IMG/VR virus record: IMGVR_UViG_3300043449_002153
Location: 1 to 28,444 of that record
Source of the DNA: a virus
DNA: 28,444 nucleotides
Strand: one strand, 5' to 3'
The notes under the pieces were generated by a model, which saw only the letters and a program-made list of their open reading frames with translations, did no database searches and was not told the DNA's origin. A program made the translations under genes and the position numbers. This document shows, one piece after another, positions 13,444-20,733 of this stretch (positions within the stretch are counted from its first letter, which is position 1; each line of letters starts with the position of its first letter).

Positions 13444-13745
13444 AGTTCGGATTTCCCGGTGATTTTCTTCAGGGCGGCAACGACCTCGGCCAGGCCGTGG
13501 CGGTTGACCAGTTGCTCCACTCGCTGATGCACCATGCTCACCGGCTGGGTCAACCCGGGCTTTTCGATGTCGCCATCGATAGGGTAGATCAGCGAGTAGG
13601 GCACCATCCACATCGACCCCAGAGAGTCGAATTTCTTGATCTTCGCCCTCGATGGGTTGATTTTCTCGACCACACCCAGGGTCTTTGTCCCGTTCGGTCT
13701 CCCGAACAACACCTTCATACCGACATGCACTTGATCCTTTAACAT
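13440..13745 (-). CDS. phage protein with KOW/SH3-like N-terminal segment
   Basis: A 101-residue protein. VHVGMKVLFGRPNGTKTLGVVEKINPSRAKIK has the layout of a KOW or SH3-like barrel (turn, G-x-x-T-x-G-x-V-x-K-x-N-x-x-x-A-x-V), often an RNA- or protein-binding module. A helical tail follows. AGGAGG stands 8 bases before the ATG at 13745. Confidence 0.72.
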   Translation of the reverse strand: MLKDQVHVGMKVLFGRPNGTKTLGVVEKINPSRAKIKKFDSLGSMWMVPYSLIYPIDGDIEKPGLTQPVSMVHQRVEQLVNRHGLAEVVAALKKITGKSEL

Positions 13746-13764
13746 TTGCCATTCCTCCTTTGGG

Positions 13765-13956
13765 TTAAAGAACACAATCCAGATCATACTTACATATCTG
13801 ATCTTCCACCGCCTCGGCTGGAGTAAAGTTCAGATCGAAGTATTTCTCAATCTCCTCATCGTCGCCGCCACCGTCTTCCCAGGACATGCCTGTCAGTTGG
13901 GCGTACTTGTTGACGAACATGTAACGCCACAGAGACAGGCTCGGTCGAATCGCCAT
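13765..13956 (-). CDS. hypothetical acidic protein
   Basis: A 63-residue protein with an acidic middle (EDGGGDDEEIEKYF). AAGGAG precedes an in-frame GTG at 13962 and ATG at 13956; the ATG is better spaced. Function unknown. Confidence 0.65.
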   Translation of the reverse strand: MAIRPSLSLWRYMFVNKYAQLTGMSWEDGGGDDEEIEKYFDLNFTPAEAVEDQICKYDLDCVL

Positions 13957-13971
13957 CGTCACTTCTCCTTG

Positions 13972-14229
13972 TTAGTCGGAAAGTGTTTCGCCGAAGAACT
14001 TTTCGCTGACTGCGGGGAGTTCCTCTTCCGACACGGTGAAGAACTTGTCGCTATCGCTCTCATCGATCCTCGCCAGCATCGCTGCCCGGATCAGGGCTTG
14101 GCTGAGCGTGGCGCACTTCTCATCCCAGCTGTTCGCCACATAGTCGCCCCAGGAGAGGAGATAGCCATCCTCTTTCTTTTCGATGAATATGCACAGAGTT
14201 TTCAGTTTCGCATGCAGCAACTCGCTCAT
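13972..14229 (-). CDS. hypothetical protein
   Basis: An 85-residue protein. The N-terminal part LHAKLKTLCIFIEKKEDGYLLSWGDYVANSWDE suggests two strands followed by helices. AGGAGG is 7 bases before the ATG, which overlaps the upstream stop (ATGA). Function unknown. Confidence 0.7.
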   Translation of the reverse strand: MSELLHAKLKTLCIFIEKKEDGYLLSWGDYVANSWDEKCATLSQALIRAAMLARIDESDSDKFFTVSEEELPAVSEKFFGETLSD

Positions 14230-14504
14230 TGCACTTCCTCCTTGTGAACAACCAGATAGTCGAAAGTCTTACCATTCCTCAGTCCGACGCGGTAAATCCA
14301 TCCACAGGGGAGGATTTTCTGCATCGCCCAGGCACAAACCCAGCGATTGAGAAACTTTCCCCATTTGACCGGCTTATTCACCAAGCCGCCGATGTATTGC
14401 GGATCGCTCAACGCTTGGACTTGACCCGCATCCATCTTGTGCCACTCGTATGTCTTCGGCCATGCCAGATTGATCTTGTACGCCAAAGTCTCTTCAACCG
14501 CCAT
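14226..14504 (-). CDS. hypothetical protein, first gene after a 24-bp element
   Basis: A 92-residue protein with seven tryptophans and no recognised family. AAGGAGG lies 6-7 bases before the ATG, and a copy of the 24-bp element lies 25 bp upstream, so it is expected to open a new transcript within the long cluster. Confidence 0.72.
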   Translation of the reverse strand: MAVEETLAYKINLAWPKTYEWHKMDAGQVQALSDPQYIGGLVNKPVKWGKFLNRWVCAWAMQKILPCGWIYRVGLRNGKTFDYLVVHKEEVQ

Positions 14505-14524
14505 GTGTCACCTCCTTTTCACCC

Positions 14525-14749
14525 TTATTGCAGTTTCCCTGGGGTTAGGCTCAACATTCCCTCGCTGATCCGCTTGGCGATCCAGTTCGCCTCGTGCCCC
14601 ATCCCCGAACCCGTGCTGATTGTGAACCCGCACCCGCTCCTGGGCTTGACCACGATCTGATAGAACTTGACCAAGTCACCCGACTGATAGACTGAAGCCT
14701 CTGCCCCATCTTCCATAGCCGAGTAGGTCTTGATGTGATTCCAGATCAT
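14525..14749 (-). CDS. hypothetical protein
   Basis: A 74-residue protein. SGDLVKFYQIVVKPRSGCGFTIS suggests beta strands. GGAG lies just before the ATG at 14749, which overlaps the upstream stop (ATGA). The final residues PGKLQ are encoded by the 24-bp element. Confidence 0.7.
   Translation of the reverse strand: MIWNHIKTYSAMEDGAEASVYQSGDLVKFYQIVVKPRSGCGFTISTGSGMGHEANWIAKRISEGMLSLTPGKLQ
14529..14552 (-). promoter_or_regulatory. 24-bp bipartite element, single proximal-type copy
   Basis: On the minus strand GAGCCTAAC-N8-AACTGCA followed by ATAAGGGTG. It lies 25 bp before the ATG at 14504 and encodes the C-terminal LTPGKLQ of 14525-14749, with CAA-TAA as the last codons. Confidence 0.72.
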
Positions 14750-15036
14750 TTCTTCTCCATTTTGTAAAAGTGAATCGACCAAGCATGACCCCATTCGTAC
14801 CAGTAACCAGTACCGTTCACCGTCCGGTTGAAGTCATCAATCAGATGCCTGGAGTCTGTCCTGTAACCGTTGAGGACATGATTGAGAGTTCCCTCGCAGG
14901 TGAGGGTGAGGTCGGCGTACTGCCCCATCTCCTCGCCTCGCCCCTGCCATTCCTTCGGGTCGTAGAATCTGTGATCCTTGCCCAATCCCCACCTGTCGAT
15001 GTACTTCAGAATCGCCACCTTCAGTTCCTCGGTCAT
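14746..15036 (-). CDS. hypothetical protein
   Basis: A 96-residue protein with many aromatic residues (YWYEWGHAWSIHFYKME at the end). GGAGG lies a few bases before the ATG. No family recognised. It overlaps both neighbours by 4 bases. Confidence 0.72.
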   Translation of the reverse strand: MTEELKVAILKYIDRWGLGKDHRFYDPKEWQGRGEEMGQYADLTLTCEGTLNHVLNGYRTDSRHLIDDFNRTVNGTGYWYEWGHAWSIHFYKMEKK

Positions 15037-15293
15037 GACGCCCTCCTTTCAATCTGCGCCGCCCGGACTAGCGTCACCGCATCTTCCAGGCTGATGTTGC
15101 GTTTTGTCTTCACCACTTCGGTTCCTTCGTAGAAGTTCAGTCGGCCCGACTCCTCCTGCCAGCCGATGCTGAAGGCGGCCCATTCTTTGGACAGGGTCCA
15201 GAACAACACCGTGGTTGTCCCGCCCACTTCCATGAACAGCTTCGCATCCAGCCCATCGAATTCCGCTTCCGTCAAATCAGCCTTGATCTTCAT
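15033..15293 (-). CDS. hypothetical protein
   Basis: An 86-residue protein, beta-rich in the middle (TTTVLFWTLSKEWAAFSIGW) with a C-terminal helix (SLEDAVTLVRAAQIE). AGGAGG is 6 bases before the ATG at 15293, which decides the start over 15314. Function unknown. Confidence 0.7.
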   Translation of the reverse strand: MKIKADLTEAEFDGLDAKLFMEVGGTTTVLFWTLSKEWAAFSIGWQEESGRLNFYEGTEVVKTKRNISLEDAVTLVRAAQIERRAS

Positions 15294-15313
15294 CGTTGTC
15301 CTCCTAGGTAACA

Positions 15314-15637
15314 TTAAACTGCCATGTCCTTACGGACCAAGTCAAGAACATCCTGCCAGTCATCGGTTTCCAGCATGTACTCCACCACACTCTTGTAGCA
15401 TCCACCCTCCAGCCTCACCACCGTGTAGCGCCGACATCCGGCATCCGGATCGTACCGCAACTCCGGGTCCTTGTAGTCGATCCAGACACAGAGCGTGTCG
15501 CTTGCAAAGTGTGGGCATTGATCCTGTTTCCAGGACACATCCTTGAAGCCCATCCCCAGGAGGGGGGCGACACGCGTTGTCAAGTCCTCGTCGTAGTCGG
15601 TAAATTCTTGTCGGTAGTTGCCGATAGACATCGTCAT
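15314..15637 (-). CDS. hypothetical protein
   Basis: A 107-residue acidic protein with several Cys and Trp and a segment LCVWIDYKDPELRYDPDAG typical of beta-sheet. GGAGG lies directly upstream of ATG-ACG-ATG; the first ATG (15637) overlaps the methyltransferase-like stop (ATGA). No family recognised. Confidence 0.7.
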   Translation of the reverse strand: MTMSIGNYRQEFTDYDEDLTTRVAPLLGMGFKDVSWKQDQCPHFASDTLCVWIDYKDPELRYDPDAGCRRYTVVRLEGGCYKSVVEYMLETDDWQDVLDLVRKDMAV

Positions 15638-16245
15638 CGCCCTCCCCATTGCTGCGCCATTGCTCGGGCAATCCCACGGTAGGTCTTGCTCCGTATCTTC
15701 CATCGGTTCGGCCCCGGCGAGGTCAGATGCACCTTCGCCCGGTCCTTGTACGGCAGGGACATCGTCTCCTGCTTCAGGTTGGTTGTCGGCTCAAGCCTGG
15801 GTAGGCCACGCAGCCAGAAGCAAGTCCGCTTGACCTCCTTGTGTCCGAAGTCGTAGGGCTGGACGCTTTGGGCGAAGCTGGCTCGGATGATCTCCTTGCC
15901 GTATCGGTGCATGACGGGGTTCTCCACACACACCCTCTCCACCGGGGCATTCCAGAAGGCGAGGAACAGCTTTGCGCCCTCCCGCATCGCCTCCCAACGC
16001 TCCTCGTTCCTGGTCCCGTCGGCGTTGTACAACCAACGCACCCCGGCATTCGTCAGGTAGGTACATGGGGGGTGAGCGATCAGCATGTCCCACCCATCGC
16101 CGAGAATCTTCGTCGCATCCCCCTGAATGTGATGGGGACTGCCATCGTCTGCCGGAAGCACATCCGCACTCCAGGCATCGTGCCCAAAAGACCTGAAAGC
16201 CTCACGCACCACACCGCTGCTCTCGCAAGCCACAAGAATTCGCAT
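15634..16245 (-). CDS. phage DNA methyltransferase-like protein (class I SAM fold)
   Basis: A 203-residue protein. MRILVACESSGVVREAF is a motif-I-like SAM-binding start, DMLIAHPPCTYL carries Pro-Pro-Cys at 59-61 where cytosine methyltransferases have Pro-Cys, and VENPVMH at 108-114 corresponds to the ENV motif. The C-terminus (RSKTYRGIARAMAQQWG) matches the closing segment of this phage family. It is often annotated as a cytosine methyltransferase, but activity is not established for the short form, and the PPC variant leaves this open. AGGAGG precedes the ATG and a 24-bp element lies 21 bp upstream. Confidence 0.82.
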   Translation of the reverse strand: MRILVACESSGVVREAFRSFGHDAWSADVLPADDGSPHHIQGDATKILGDGWDMLIAHPPCTYLTNAGVRWLYNADGTRNEERWEAMREGAKLFLAFWNAPVERVCVENPVMHRYGKEIIRASFAQSVQPYDFGHKEVKRTCFWLRGLPRLEPTTNLKQETMSLPYKDRAKVHLTSPGPNRWKIRSKTYRGIARAMAQQWGGR

Positions 16246-16261
16246 TGAACACCTCCTGTTG

Positions 16262-16558
16262 TTATTGCAGTTCGTCCTTCGTTTGACCCGCCGATTTCAT
16301 GCAGTCCTTGCATGTGTCCCCGACCATGTCCGACGCGTCGAAGAAGTCTTCACAACACTCACAGAACTCGCCCCTGGGGTACTGCTTGTCCAGCAACCTC
16401 TCCATAGCATCCAGTCCTGCCTGGTACATGAGGTCGCCGAGTTTCTTCCGGTTGCATTCCAGCCAGGCCTTGGCCCGCTCTTCCGTCCAGTCCGGGCGGA
16501 ACTCATCCAGAATGTCGTGATGGGTCATAAAAGCACCCGCCAGCTTAGAAATGTCCAT
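16262..16558 (-). CDS. hypothetical protein with C-terminal Cys-rich zinc-binding segment
   Basis: A 98-residue protein. CECCEDFFDASDMVGDTCKDC near the end provides two Cys pairs for a zinc ribbon. The first half is helical with several Trp. AGGAGG is 5 bases before the ATG at 16558. The last residues, QTKDELQ, come from the 24-bp element. Confidence 0.72.
   Translation of the reverse strand: MDISKLAGAFMTHHDILDEFRPDWTEERAKAWLECNRKKLGDLMYQAGLDAMERLLDKQYPRGEFCECCEDFFDASDMVGDTCKDCMKSAGQTKDELQ
16266..16289 (-). promoter_or_regulatory. 24-bp bipartite element, single proximal-type copy
   Basis: On the minus strand GGGTCAAAC-N8-AACTGCA followed by ATAACAACAGG. It lies 21 bp before the methyltransferase-like gene's ATG, the shortest distance in the window, and encodes the GQTKDELQ end of 16262-16558. 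Confidence 0.7.
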
Positions 16559-16593
16559 TGAAACCTCCTTAAGACTGTCCAGCTTAATATCCC

Positions 16594-16785
16594 TCACTCC
16601 ACAACACCCCCCGATTTCTCGGGGTTATAAACTTCTTCTTCCTCGGATTTGGCGCATAATACCCTGTGCTTTGCAGTCAGGAGTTCATTGATGCGCCTGC
16701 TCCTGCCCTTGCTAGCCTCAATAGCAAGATCTATAGCACTTATAATCACGGATACATCTGCACCTGTCAGCCTGTCAATGATCAT
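16594..16785 (-). CDS. hypothetical helical protein
   Basis: A 63-residue protein. The first part (LTGADVSVIISAIDLAIEAS) and the basic KGRSRRINELLTAKHRV suggest a small helical bundle. AGGAGG lies 7 bases before the ATG. A 24-bp element is 45 bp upstream. Function unknown. Confidence 0.7.
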   Translation of the reverse strand: MIIDRLTGADVSVIISAIDLAIEASKGRSRRINELLTAKHRVLCAKSEEEEVYNPEKSGGVVE

Positions 16786-16829
16786 TTGCGTCCTCCTTCC
16801 ATTAGCCCGGTGAGTCGTTCCAACCCTAT

Positions 16830-16853
16830 TGCAGTTCGTTGTCGGTTTGGCTC
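16830..16853 (-). promoter_or_regulatory. 24-bp bipartite element, single proximal-type copy
   Basis: On the minus strand GAGCCAAAC-N8-AACTGCA followed by ATAGGGTTG, a perfect match to the consensus. It lies 45 bp before the ATG at 16785. The TGA that ends 16852-17034 is formed by the first bases of the element. Confidence 0.75.
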
Positions 16854-17034
16854 AGTCATCGGTCGGGTCCATCTCCTTGAGCAGGTCCACATCCGCGCCT
16901 CCCACATAACCGTTCGCCTCGTTGTCCACCCCGTGATCGTCTATGAAGTCCGACAACAGTCGGATGACAGCGGTTCTGCTGACTCTGTAACGCTGCCGAA
17001 ATTCTTCCATGTATTCAAAGAAACTATCCATCAT
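16852..17034 (-). CDS. hypothetical small acidic protein
   Basis: A 60-residue protein. FFEYMEEFRQRYRVSRTAVIRLLSDFIDDHG could be a small helix-turn-helix, but the evidence is thin. Two consecutive ATGs (17034, 17031) follow GGAGGTG. Its stop codon lies in the 24-bp element. Confidence 0.65.
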   Translation of the reverse strand: MMDSFFEYMEEFRQRYRVSRTAVIRLLSDFIDDHGVDNEANGYVGGADVDLLKEMDPTDD

Positions 17035-17294
17035 TCACCTCCCATATAAAGGTTCCATAGTTCCTGGTCTTCCAGCCAAGCCCAGGGATCGCCTGCGCCC
17101 CACAACTCATCGTGGATTCTCGACAACTCGGCGACATCCTCCGGGGTTGGCTTTTTGTCTGTCCCCGACCAGATGATGTCCTCCGGACTGTCGTCAAAAT
17201 GAAAGGTCAGTTTGTTGGCCACAAGCCACCGAATGTAGGCCTTCCCATCGTCGGCGTTGCGGATTTTCCAGGCCTTCAACTCTGGGTATTGCAT
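17031..17294 (-). CDS. hypothetical tryptophan-rich acidic protein
   Basis: An 87-residue acidic protein with seven Trp and no recognised family. AAGGAG lies 5 bases before the ATG. It overlaps 17276-17590 by 19 bases and the next gene by 4. Confidence 0.7.
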   Translation of the reverse strand: MQYPELKAWKIRNADDGKAYIRWLVANKLTFHFDDSPEDIIWSGTDKKPTPEDVAELSRIHDELWGAGDPWAWLEDQELWNLYMGGE

Positions 17295-17590
17295 GACTGC
17301 TCCTTATGGCAATTGTCGCAGTACAACTCCACATCTCCGGTGCTTTCCCAAACCACTTCGTGGTGATTATCGGTCAAAACACCGCAGTTATCGCACTTTT
17401 CCGTGCCCCGACCCAACTCCTTTTCAAACTCCATGTCGCCATCTTCGTCGGTGATCGTCCACTGATTCAACGGCGTGTTGAAGGCCTCGTCCCGCGCCTT
17501 CTCCAGGGCCTGGTCGTCATCATATTCCTCGACCTGGATATAGATGTGAGCTTTGATGCTCTCGGTCACCAACACCGTGTACTTAGCCAT
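17276..17590 (-). CDS. DpnD/PcfM-like N-terminal domain fused to a zinc ribbon
   Basis: A 104-residue protein. The first 36 residues (MAKYTVLVTESIKAHIYIQV, then DDDQALEKARDEAF) have the beta-beta-alpha pattern of the small family repeated in this window and similar to DpnD/PcfM proteins. The C-terminal half holds CDNCG and CDNCH, a probable zinc ribbon. GGGAGG precedes the ATG at 17590, which overlaps the gene of its closest relative. Function unknown. Confidence 0.72.
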   Translation of the reverse strand: MAKYTVLVTESIKAHIYIQVEEYDDDQALEKARDEAFNTPLNQWTITDEDGDMEFEKELGRGTEKCDNCGVLTDNHHEVVWESTGDVELYCDNCHKEQSCNTQS

Positions 17591-17786
17591 TCCGCACCTC
17601 CCCTCGCAACTCCTCAATGTCTTCCTCGATGATCTCGGATTCGCTCTGCCATTCCTCCCTATGCAGGGGGATAGCAAAGGCCTTTTCCCTTGCCAGTTCC
17701 ATAGCCTCTTCTTCGTTGTCTGCCTCCACGGTCACCTCAATGGATGCCGTGATCTGTTCGGTCATGGTATACTTGTAATTCGGCAT
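17583..17786 (-). CDS. DpnD/PcfM-like small protein
   Basis: A 67-residue protein. YKYTMTEQITASIEVTVEA followed by EEEAMELAREKAF is the clearest member of the small family here; the pattern (Y-x-x-x-x-T-E, V-x-V-x-A, EEA-x-x-x-A) resembles DpnD/PcfM-like proteins of plasmids and phages, whose role is unknown. The tail is very acidic. AGGAGG is 7 bases before the ATG. It is adjacent to a paralogue, suggesting tandem duplication. Confidence 0.74.
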   Translation of the reverse strand: MPNYKYTMTEQITASIEVTVEADNEEEAMELAREKAFAIPLHREEWQSESEIIEEDIEELRGEVRNG

Positions 17787-17817
17787 TCTCGTTCCTCCTT
17801 TGTTAGCCCGGTCGGCC

Positions 17818-18111
17818 TTACCTGAAGTCTTTGTCCTTGTCTTCCCACCAGTTCCACCGGCAGGCTCCGCAATGGAAGTGAGAACAGTCTAGTTGTTCGT
17901 CAGGGACATTGGTTGCGGTTGTCTTCACCCCCACCCCAACGAACTCCTGATCAGCGTCATTCCCTTCAATGACGATAGTATCCTCATCCTTTCCCCTTAC
18001 CTCATGGGAAACCCACATAAGGTAACGGTATGTGATTTTCTCCTTGGAGGAGGAGTCGTTGCCACACTTGGGGCAGACCAACACCCCATACTGTTTGCTT
18101 TCACTTGCCAT
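17818..18111 (-). CDS. hypothetical zinc-ribbon protein
   Basis: A 97-residue protein. CPKCGN near residue 13 and HCGACRWNWWED near the end provide two CxxC pairs, a zinc ribbon with a long insert. The insert is acidic. AGGAGG lies 4 bases before the ATG at 18111, preferred over an upstream ATG at 18171. Function unknown. Confidence 0.74.
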   Translation of the reverse strand: MASESKQYGVLVCPKCGNDSSSKEKITYRYLMWVSHEVRGKDEDTIVIEGNDADQEFVGVGVKTTATNVPDEQLDCSHFHCGACRWNWWEDKDKDFR

Positions 18112-18238
18112 AAAACCTCCTTTTTTTGAACCGCCGCCGCCCAAAAAACAAGCGCAGACGGCATGAAACACATGATACTACCTTCTATCCATCTATTAGA
18201 CCGTGATATATCGGCCTAACTACAATCTACTATTGGGT

Positions 18239-18544
18239 TTACAACGAGTCAACCAATTCTTTCGCCTGAGCGATATAGCGGATAGGGCAGGTTCGTATGG
18301 TGTTGACCACCTCAGCAGCAGTCTGATACAGAATCTCTGCTGCCTCGTCTGCCCCGACAGTTTCATACAGTTCCCACTCGCTCTGCGACCTAGGAATATA
18401 GGGGTCTCGCCCCTTAATTGCCTGCCGGATTACATTCCTGAAGGCATAATATATCTCTGAATCACATGCACCGTGTGAAATATTGGCAATTCGCATCCGG
18501 TTGAACTTGTTGACGGCATCCACGATAGCCTGATAGTGATCCAT
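18239..18544 (-). CDS. hypothetical helical protein
   Basis: A 101-residue protein, almost all helical, with YYAFRNVIRQAIKGRD and ADEAAEILYQTAAEVVNTI. No family recognised. AGGAGG precedes the ATG. An AT-rich gap of 127 bases downstream (18112-18238) holds no gene I can support. Confidence 0.7.
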   Translation of the reverse strand: MDHYQAIVDAVNKFNRMRIANISHGACDSEIYYAFRNVIRQAIKGRDPYIPRSQSEWELYETVGADEAAEILYQTAAEVVNTIRTCPIRYIAQAKELVDSL

Positions 18545-18594
18545 ATCAACCTCCTTTGTATCTACATAGGGTCAAAACATGACTTTCTTAAGAA

Positions 18595-18816
18595 TTAGAA
18601 AGGTAGCTCGTCCTTGGGCAGTTCCCGCGGGGGCACCTGGGCCTGGTCGGGTCCACCCAGGGGGAAGTCCCGGTTGAACTCTTCGATGATCAGTTCCTCT
18701 GCTGCGGATGCCTCCTGCATCACCCGCACCTGCTGATCCTCCCCCTCGTCCTCCTGTGCGGGGTCGTATCCGAAGTAGTCAATCATGTCTTTGTAAGAAT
18801 AAAACTGCCTGCTCAT
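18595..18816 (-). CDS. small acidic protein ending in an SSB-like tail (DELPF)
   Basis: A 73-residue protein. It begins MSRQFYSYKDMIDYFGYDP, continues with an acidic, helical middle and ends PKDELPF. The last five residues resemble the acidic C-terminal tip of bacterial single-strand DNA-binding proteins (DDDIPF), which recruits DNA-repair and replication partners. The protein has no OB-fold, so it could only mimic or compete for that tail; this is inference from a short motif. GGGGG lies about 6 bases before the ATG. It is the first gene after a two-copy element array. Confidence 0.7.
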   Translation of the reverse strand: MSRQFYSYKDMIDYFGYDPAQEDEGEDQQVRVMQEASAAEELIIEEFNRDFPLGGPDQAQVPPRELPKDELPF

Positions 18817-18857
18817 GTTGCACCCCCTGTGAGTGTGAGTTGTTTCGTCACCTCTAT

Positions 18858-18944
18858 TGCAGTCGGGTCGGGGTTTGGCTTGGGTATTTTCGGCGGTTGT
18901 TTTGGGAGGCGGTAAAGGAGTGCAGTTGTTTGTGGGTTTGGCTC
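18858..18944 (-). promoter_or_regulatory. two-copy array of the 24-bp element
   Basis: Copies at 18858-18881 (AAGCCAAAC-N8-GACTGCA, then ATAGAGG) and 18921-18944 (GAGCCAAAC-N8-AACTGCA, then CTCCTT). Their start-to-start distance is 63 bp. The gene-proximal copy is 42 bp before the ATG at 18816. AAAAT- or AAAATT-type blocks lie just upstream of both. Confidence 0.75.
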
Positions 18945-18991
18945 GGAGAATTTTCAGCGCAACCGGGAAAATACGGGTGATACAGACAAAT

Positions 18992-19028
18992 AAAAAAAGG
19001 CCCAGGAGGGGGCATCCCCTCCCAGGCC
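18992..19028 (-). terminator. intrinsic terminator ending the 21.7-19.0 kb unit
   Basis: On the minus strand GGCCTGGGAGGGG pairs with CCCCTCCTGGGCC (G-U pairs included) around a short loop and is followed by seven T residues. It lies 8 bases past the stop of 19036-19380 and immediately before the next element array. Confidence 0.9.
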
Positions 19029-19035
19029 CTGGGCA

Positions 19036-19380
19036 TCACCGCGGTGGCGCGGGCTGCGTGTTGTGGACATGAGCCAGAGCGAGGTCGGCGATCCGGAAGT
19101 TCTCCCGCATCTCCCTCGCCCTCGTCTGGATGGCGTCCAGGCTGCGCCTGCCATCGGCAACCAGCTTTTCCAACTCCTTGCGCTTCGCTTCCAGCTTGGC
19201 CACCTCCTCGGAGAGGGCGGCCCGTTGGCTCCGGAGGTCGGCAGCGGTCGTGATGAGCATGTCACACCGCACCCCCTCCTCCCAGAACGGCTTCGCCTCC
19301 CGGAGGTAATCCCGGATGTATCCGGAAGGCGTCTGGTCGATCAGCCAGTCCAGATGCTTCAGCTCATCGGTCTTTGTCAT
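19036..19380 (-). CDS. hypothetical coiled-coil protein
   Basis: A 114-residue protein. Residues about 45-95 (RSQRAALSEEVAKLEAKRKEL and onward) have heptad-like spacing typical of a coiled coil. GAGGAGG lies about 6 bases before the ATG. It is the last gene of its unit, directly before the terminator. Function unknown. Confidence 0.72.
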   Translation of the reverse strand: MTKTDELKHLDWLIDQTPSGYIRDYLREAKPFWEEGVRCDMLITTAADLRSQRAALSEEVAKLEAKRKELEKLVADGRRSLDAIQTRAREMRENFRIADLALAHVHNTQPAPPR

Positions 19381-19564
19381 CAGTCACCTCCTCGATGGTG
19401 GTTTCGACATCATAATCTTGCCCGCCCAGGGACCAGTCGCCCTGGTCAAAGGCCCGCTCAATCGCCTGATCCTTGATTTTCGCCTCGTCAGTTTCGGTCG
19501 TTTCGACCTCGACCCGGCAGTACTCCTCCGTGAACCGCTTGACCAGCACCGAATACTTTTTCAT
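19364..19564 (-). CDS. DpnD/PcfM-like small protein
   Basis: A 66-residue protein. MKKYSVLVKRFTEEYCRVEV, then acidic residues and IKDQAIERAF, follows the same beta-beta-alpha pattern as 17583-17786. AGGAGG lies 6-7 bases before the ATG at 19564, which decides that start. The end overlaps the next gene by 17 bases. Confidence 0.7.
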   Translation of the reverse strand: MKKYSVLVKRFTEEYCRVEVETTETDEAKIKDQAIERAFDQGDWSLGGQDYDVETTIEEVTDDKDR

Positions 19565-19577
19565 CGCCCACCTCCTC

Positions 19578-19820
19578 TCAACCAAAGTTGTCGTTGTAGA
19601 CCCATCCTGCCTCAATTTCCCTGATTGCCCCGCCGAAGTATTCCAACGCCTCGGCCAGGTCAGTCAGGTGCCTGGGGGCACCCCCAGAAATCCCAGAGCG
19701 ATCCAGCCACTCCTGCATCCTGGCCCGCAGGCTCCGTTCACAGGTCGCCCTGTCCTTACCAGCCACGATCATGCCGTAGCCGTAGATGCCGGGGATGCTG
19801 CCGATCCAGACCCTCGTCAT
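19578..19820 (-). CDS. hypothetical protein
   Basis: An 80-residue protein. MTRVWIGSIPGIYGYGMIVAGKDRATCERSLRA suggests two strands followed by a helix, a layout close to the small family described above, but the similarity is too weak to assign. GGAGG precedes the ATG. It overlaps the upstream stop (ATGA). Confidence 0.7.
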   Translation of the reverse strand: MTRVWIGSIPGIYGYGMIVAGKDRATCERSLRARMQEWLDRSGISGGAPRHLTDLAEALEYFGGAIREIEAGWVYNDNFG

Positions 19821-20221
19821 TTGCCAATCCTCCAGAGGTTCTCCTTGACGATCCGGACGATCTCGTCCAAATGCTCCTTCTGAAGCCCACCCTCGGGGTG
19901 TTCGTAGTCGAGGAAGTCGCAGGGGAAACTGACGAAGTCCTCAAAAGACCCCTCATCGTAGTCACCCTTGACCCACCCCATCCCCTCGTTGGTCATGCTG
20001 ATCCAGTTCGTGTGATCCGCCGACCAGACATAGACCACCATCGTCATCCCGCCCGTCTGCTCGACGGTACAGTCGATGCCCGCATCCTCCAGGGCCAGCG
20101 CGATCCCGTTGCACTCCTGGTAGTCGGCCGCCGCGGCGCAGGCACAGGAGTAGCATTTGTGGGGCGTGTCCCAGAGTTCGCAGGGCTGAACCGACTTGTG
20201 GAATCGTTTGGTCTCAACCAT
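19817..20221 (-). CDS. hypothetical Cys-containing protein
   Basis: A 134-residue protein. CYSCACAAAADYQECNG near residue 23 gives a Cys cluster that might bind metal. The remainder is alpha/beta with no recognised family. AAGGAGG lies 6 bases before the ATG at 20221, and the preceding 25 bases match a leader shared with three other genes. Confidence 0.7.
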   Translation of the reverse strand: MVETKRFHKSVQPCELWDTPHKCYSCACAAAADYQECNGIALALEDAGIDCTVEQTGGMTMVVYVWSADHTNWISMTNEGMGWVKGDYDEGSFEDFVSFPCDFLDYEHPEGGLQKEHLDEIVRIVKENLWRIGK

Positions 20222-20456
20222 TGCCCACCTCCTTCTCGTTGTCGCAAAAAGGCACCCCATTACACCCGATCTGATCCCCGTCCATGATGGTGACCACATC
20301 GTCCACGATGTCACCGAAGGTCATTTCCTCCGGCCCAACCCAGTTGGGGTCGATTGCCAAAGCCTTGGCCTTGGCCTCCCCGTAGCTATCTGCTTCAATC
20401 TCTTTATCGATGGACATATACTGAGTCCATTCGACCCTTACGGAAAATTTAGCCAT
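20214..20456 (-). CDS. DpnD/PcfM-like small protein with extended tail
   Basis: An 80-residue protein. MAKFSVRVEWTQYMSIDKEIEA then YGEAKAKALAID matches the small family's beta-beta-alpha pattern. The last 11 residues are encoded by the leader that precedes the next gene, so the C-terminus may not be conserved. GGAGG lies 9 bases before the ATG at 20456. Confidence 0.68.
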   Translation of the reverse strand: MAKFSVRVEWTQYMSIDKEIEADSYGEAKAKALAIDPNWVGPEEMTFGDIVDDVVTIMDGDQIGCNGVPFCDNEKEVGNG

Positions 20457-20493
20457 GCGATCTATCCTCCGATGTAGTGTCCGATAATCTACC

Positions 20494-20733
20494 TTATGTT
20501 GCACTCAGCCATTCCATGGCCTTGCGGTACTCTTCCAGCTGGGGATCGTTGTCCTCGCCCCACCGGCAGTTGAGCTTTTGTTCCAGGCGAAGCGCAATGT
20601 AATCCTTGACCTCTTGGATGTTCTTGAATTCGCTGCGGACCTGCTCCTCAGTCCAGCATTCCACGATGATGTCGCCACCAAACTCGTAGTACTTGTCGCA
20701 CAGGTCGAAGACCTCTTTCACGAAATCCTTCAT
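20494..20733 (-). CDS. hypothetical acidic helical protein
   Basis: A 79-residue acidic protein, mostly helical, ending YRKAMEWLSAT. GGGAGG lies 6 bases before the ATG, which overlaps the stop of the upstream gene. Function unknown. Confidence 0.7.
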   Translation of the reverse strand: MKDFVKEVFDLCDKYYEFGGDIIVECWTEEQVRSEFKNIQEVKDYIALRLEQKLNCRWGEDNDPQLEEYRKAMEWLSAT

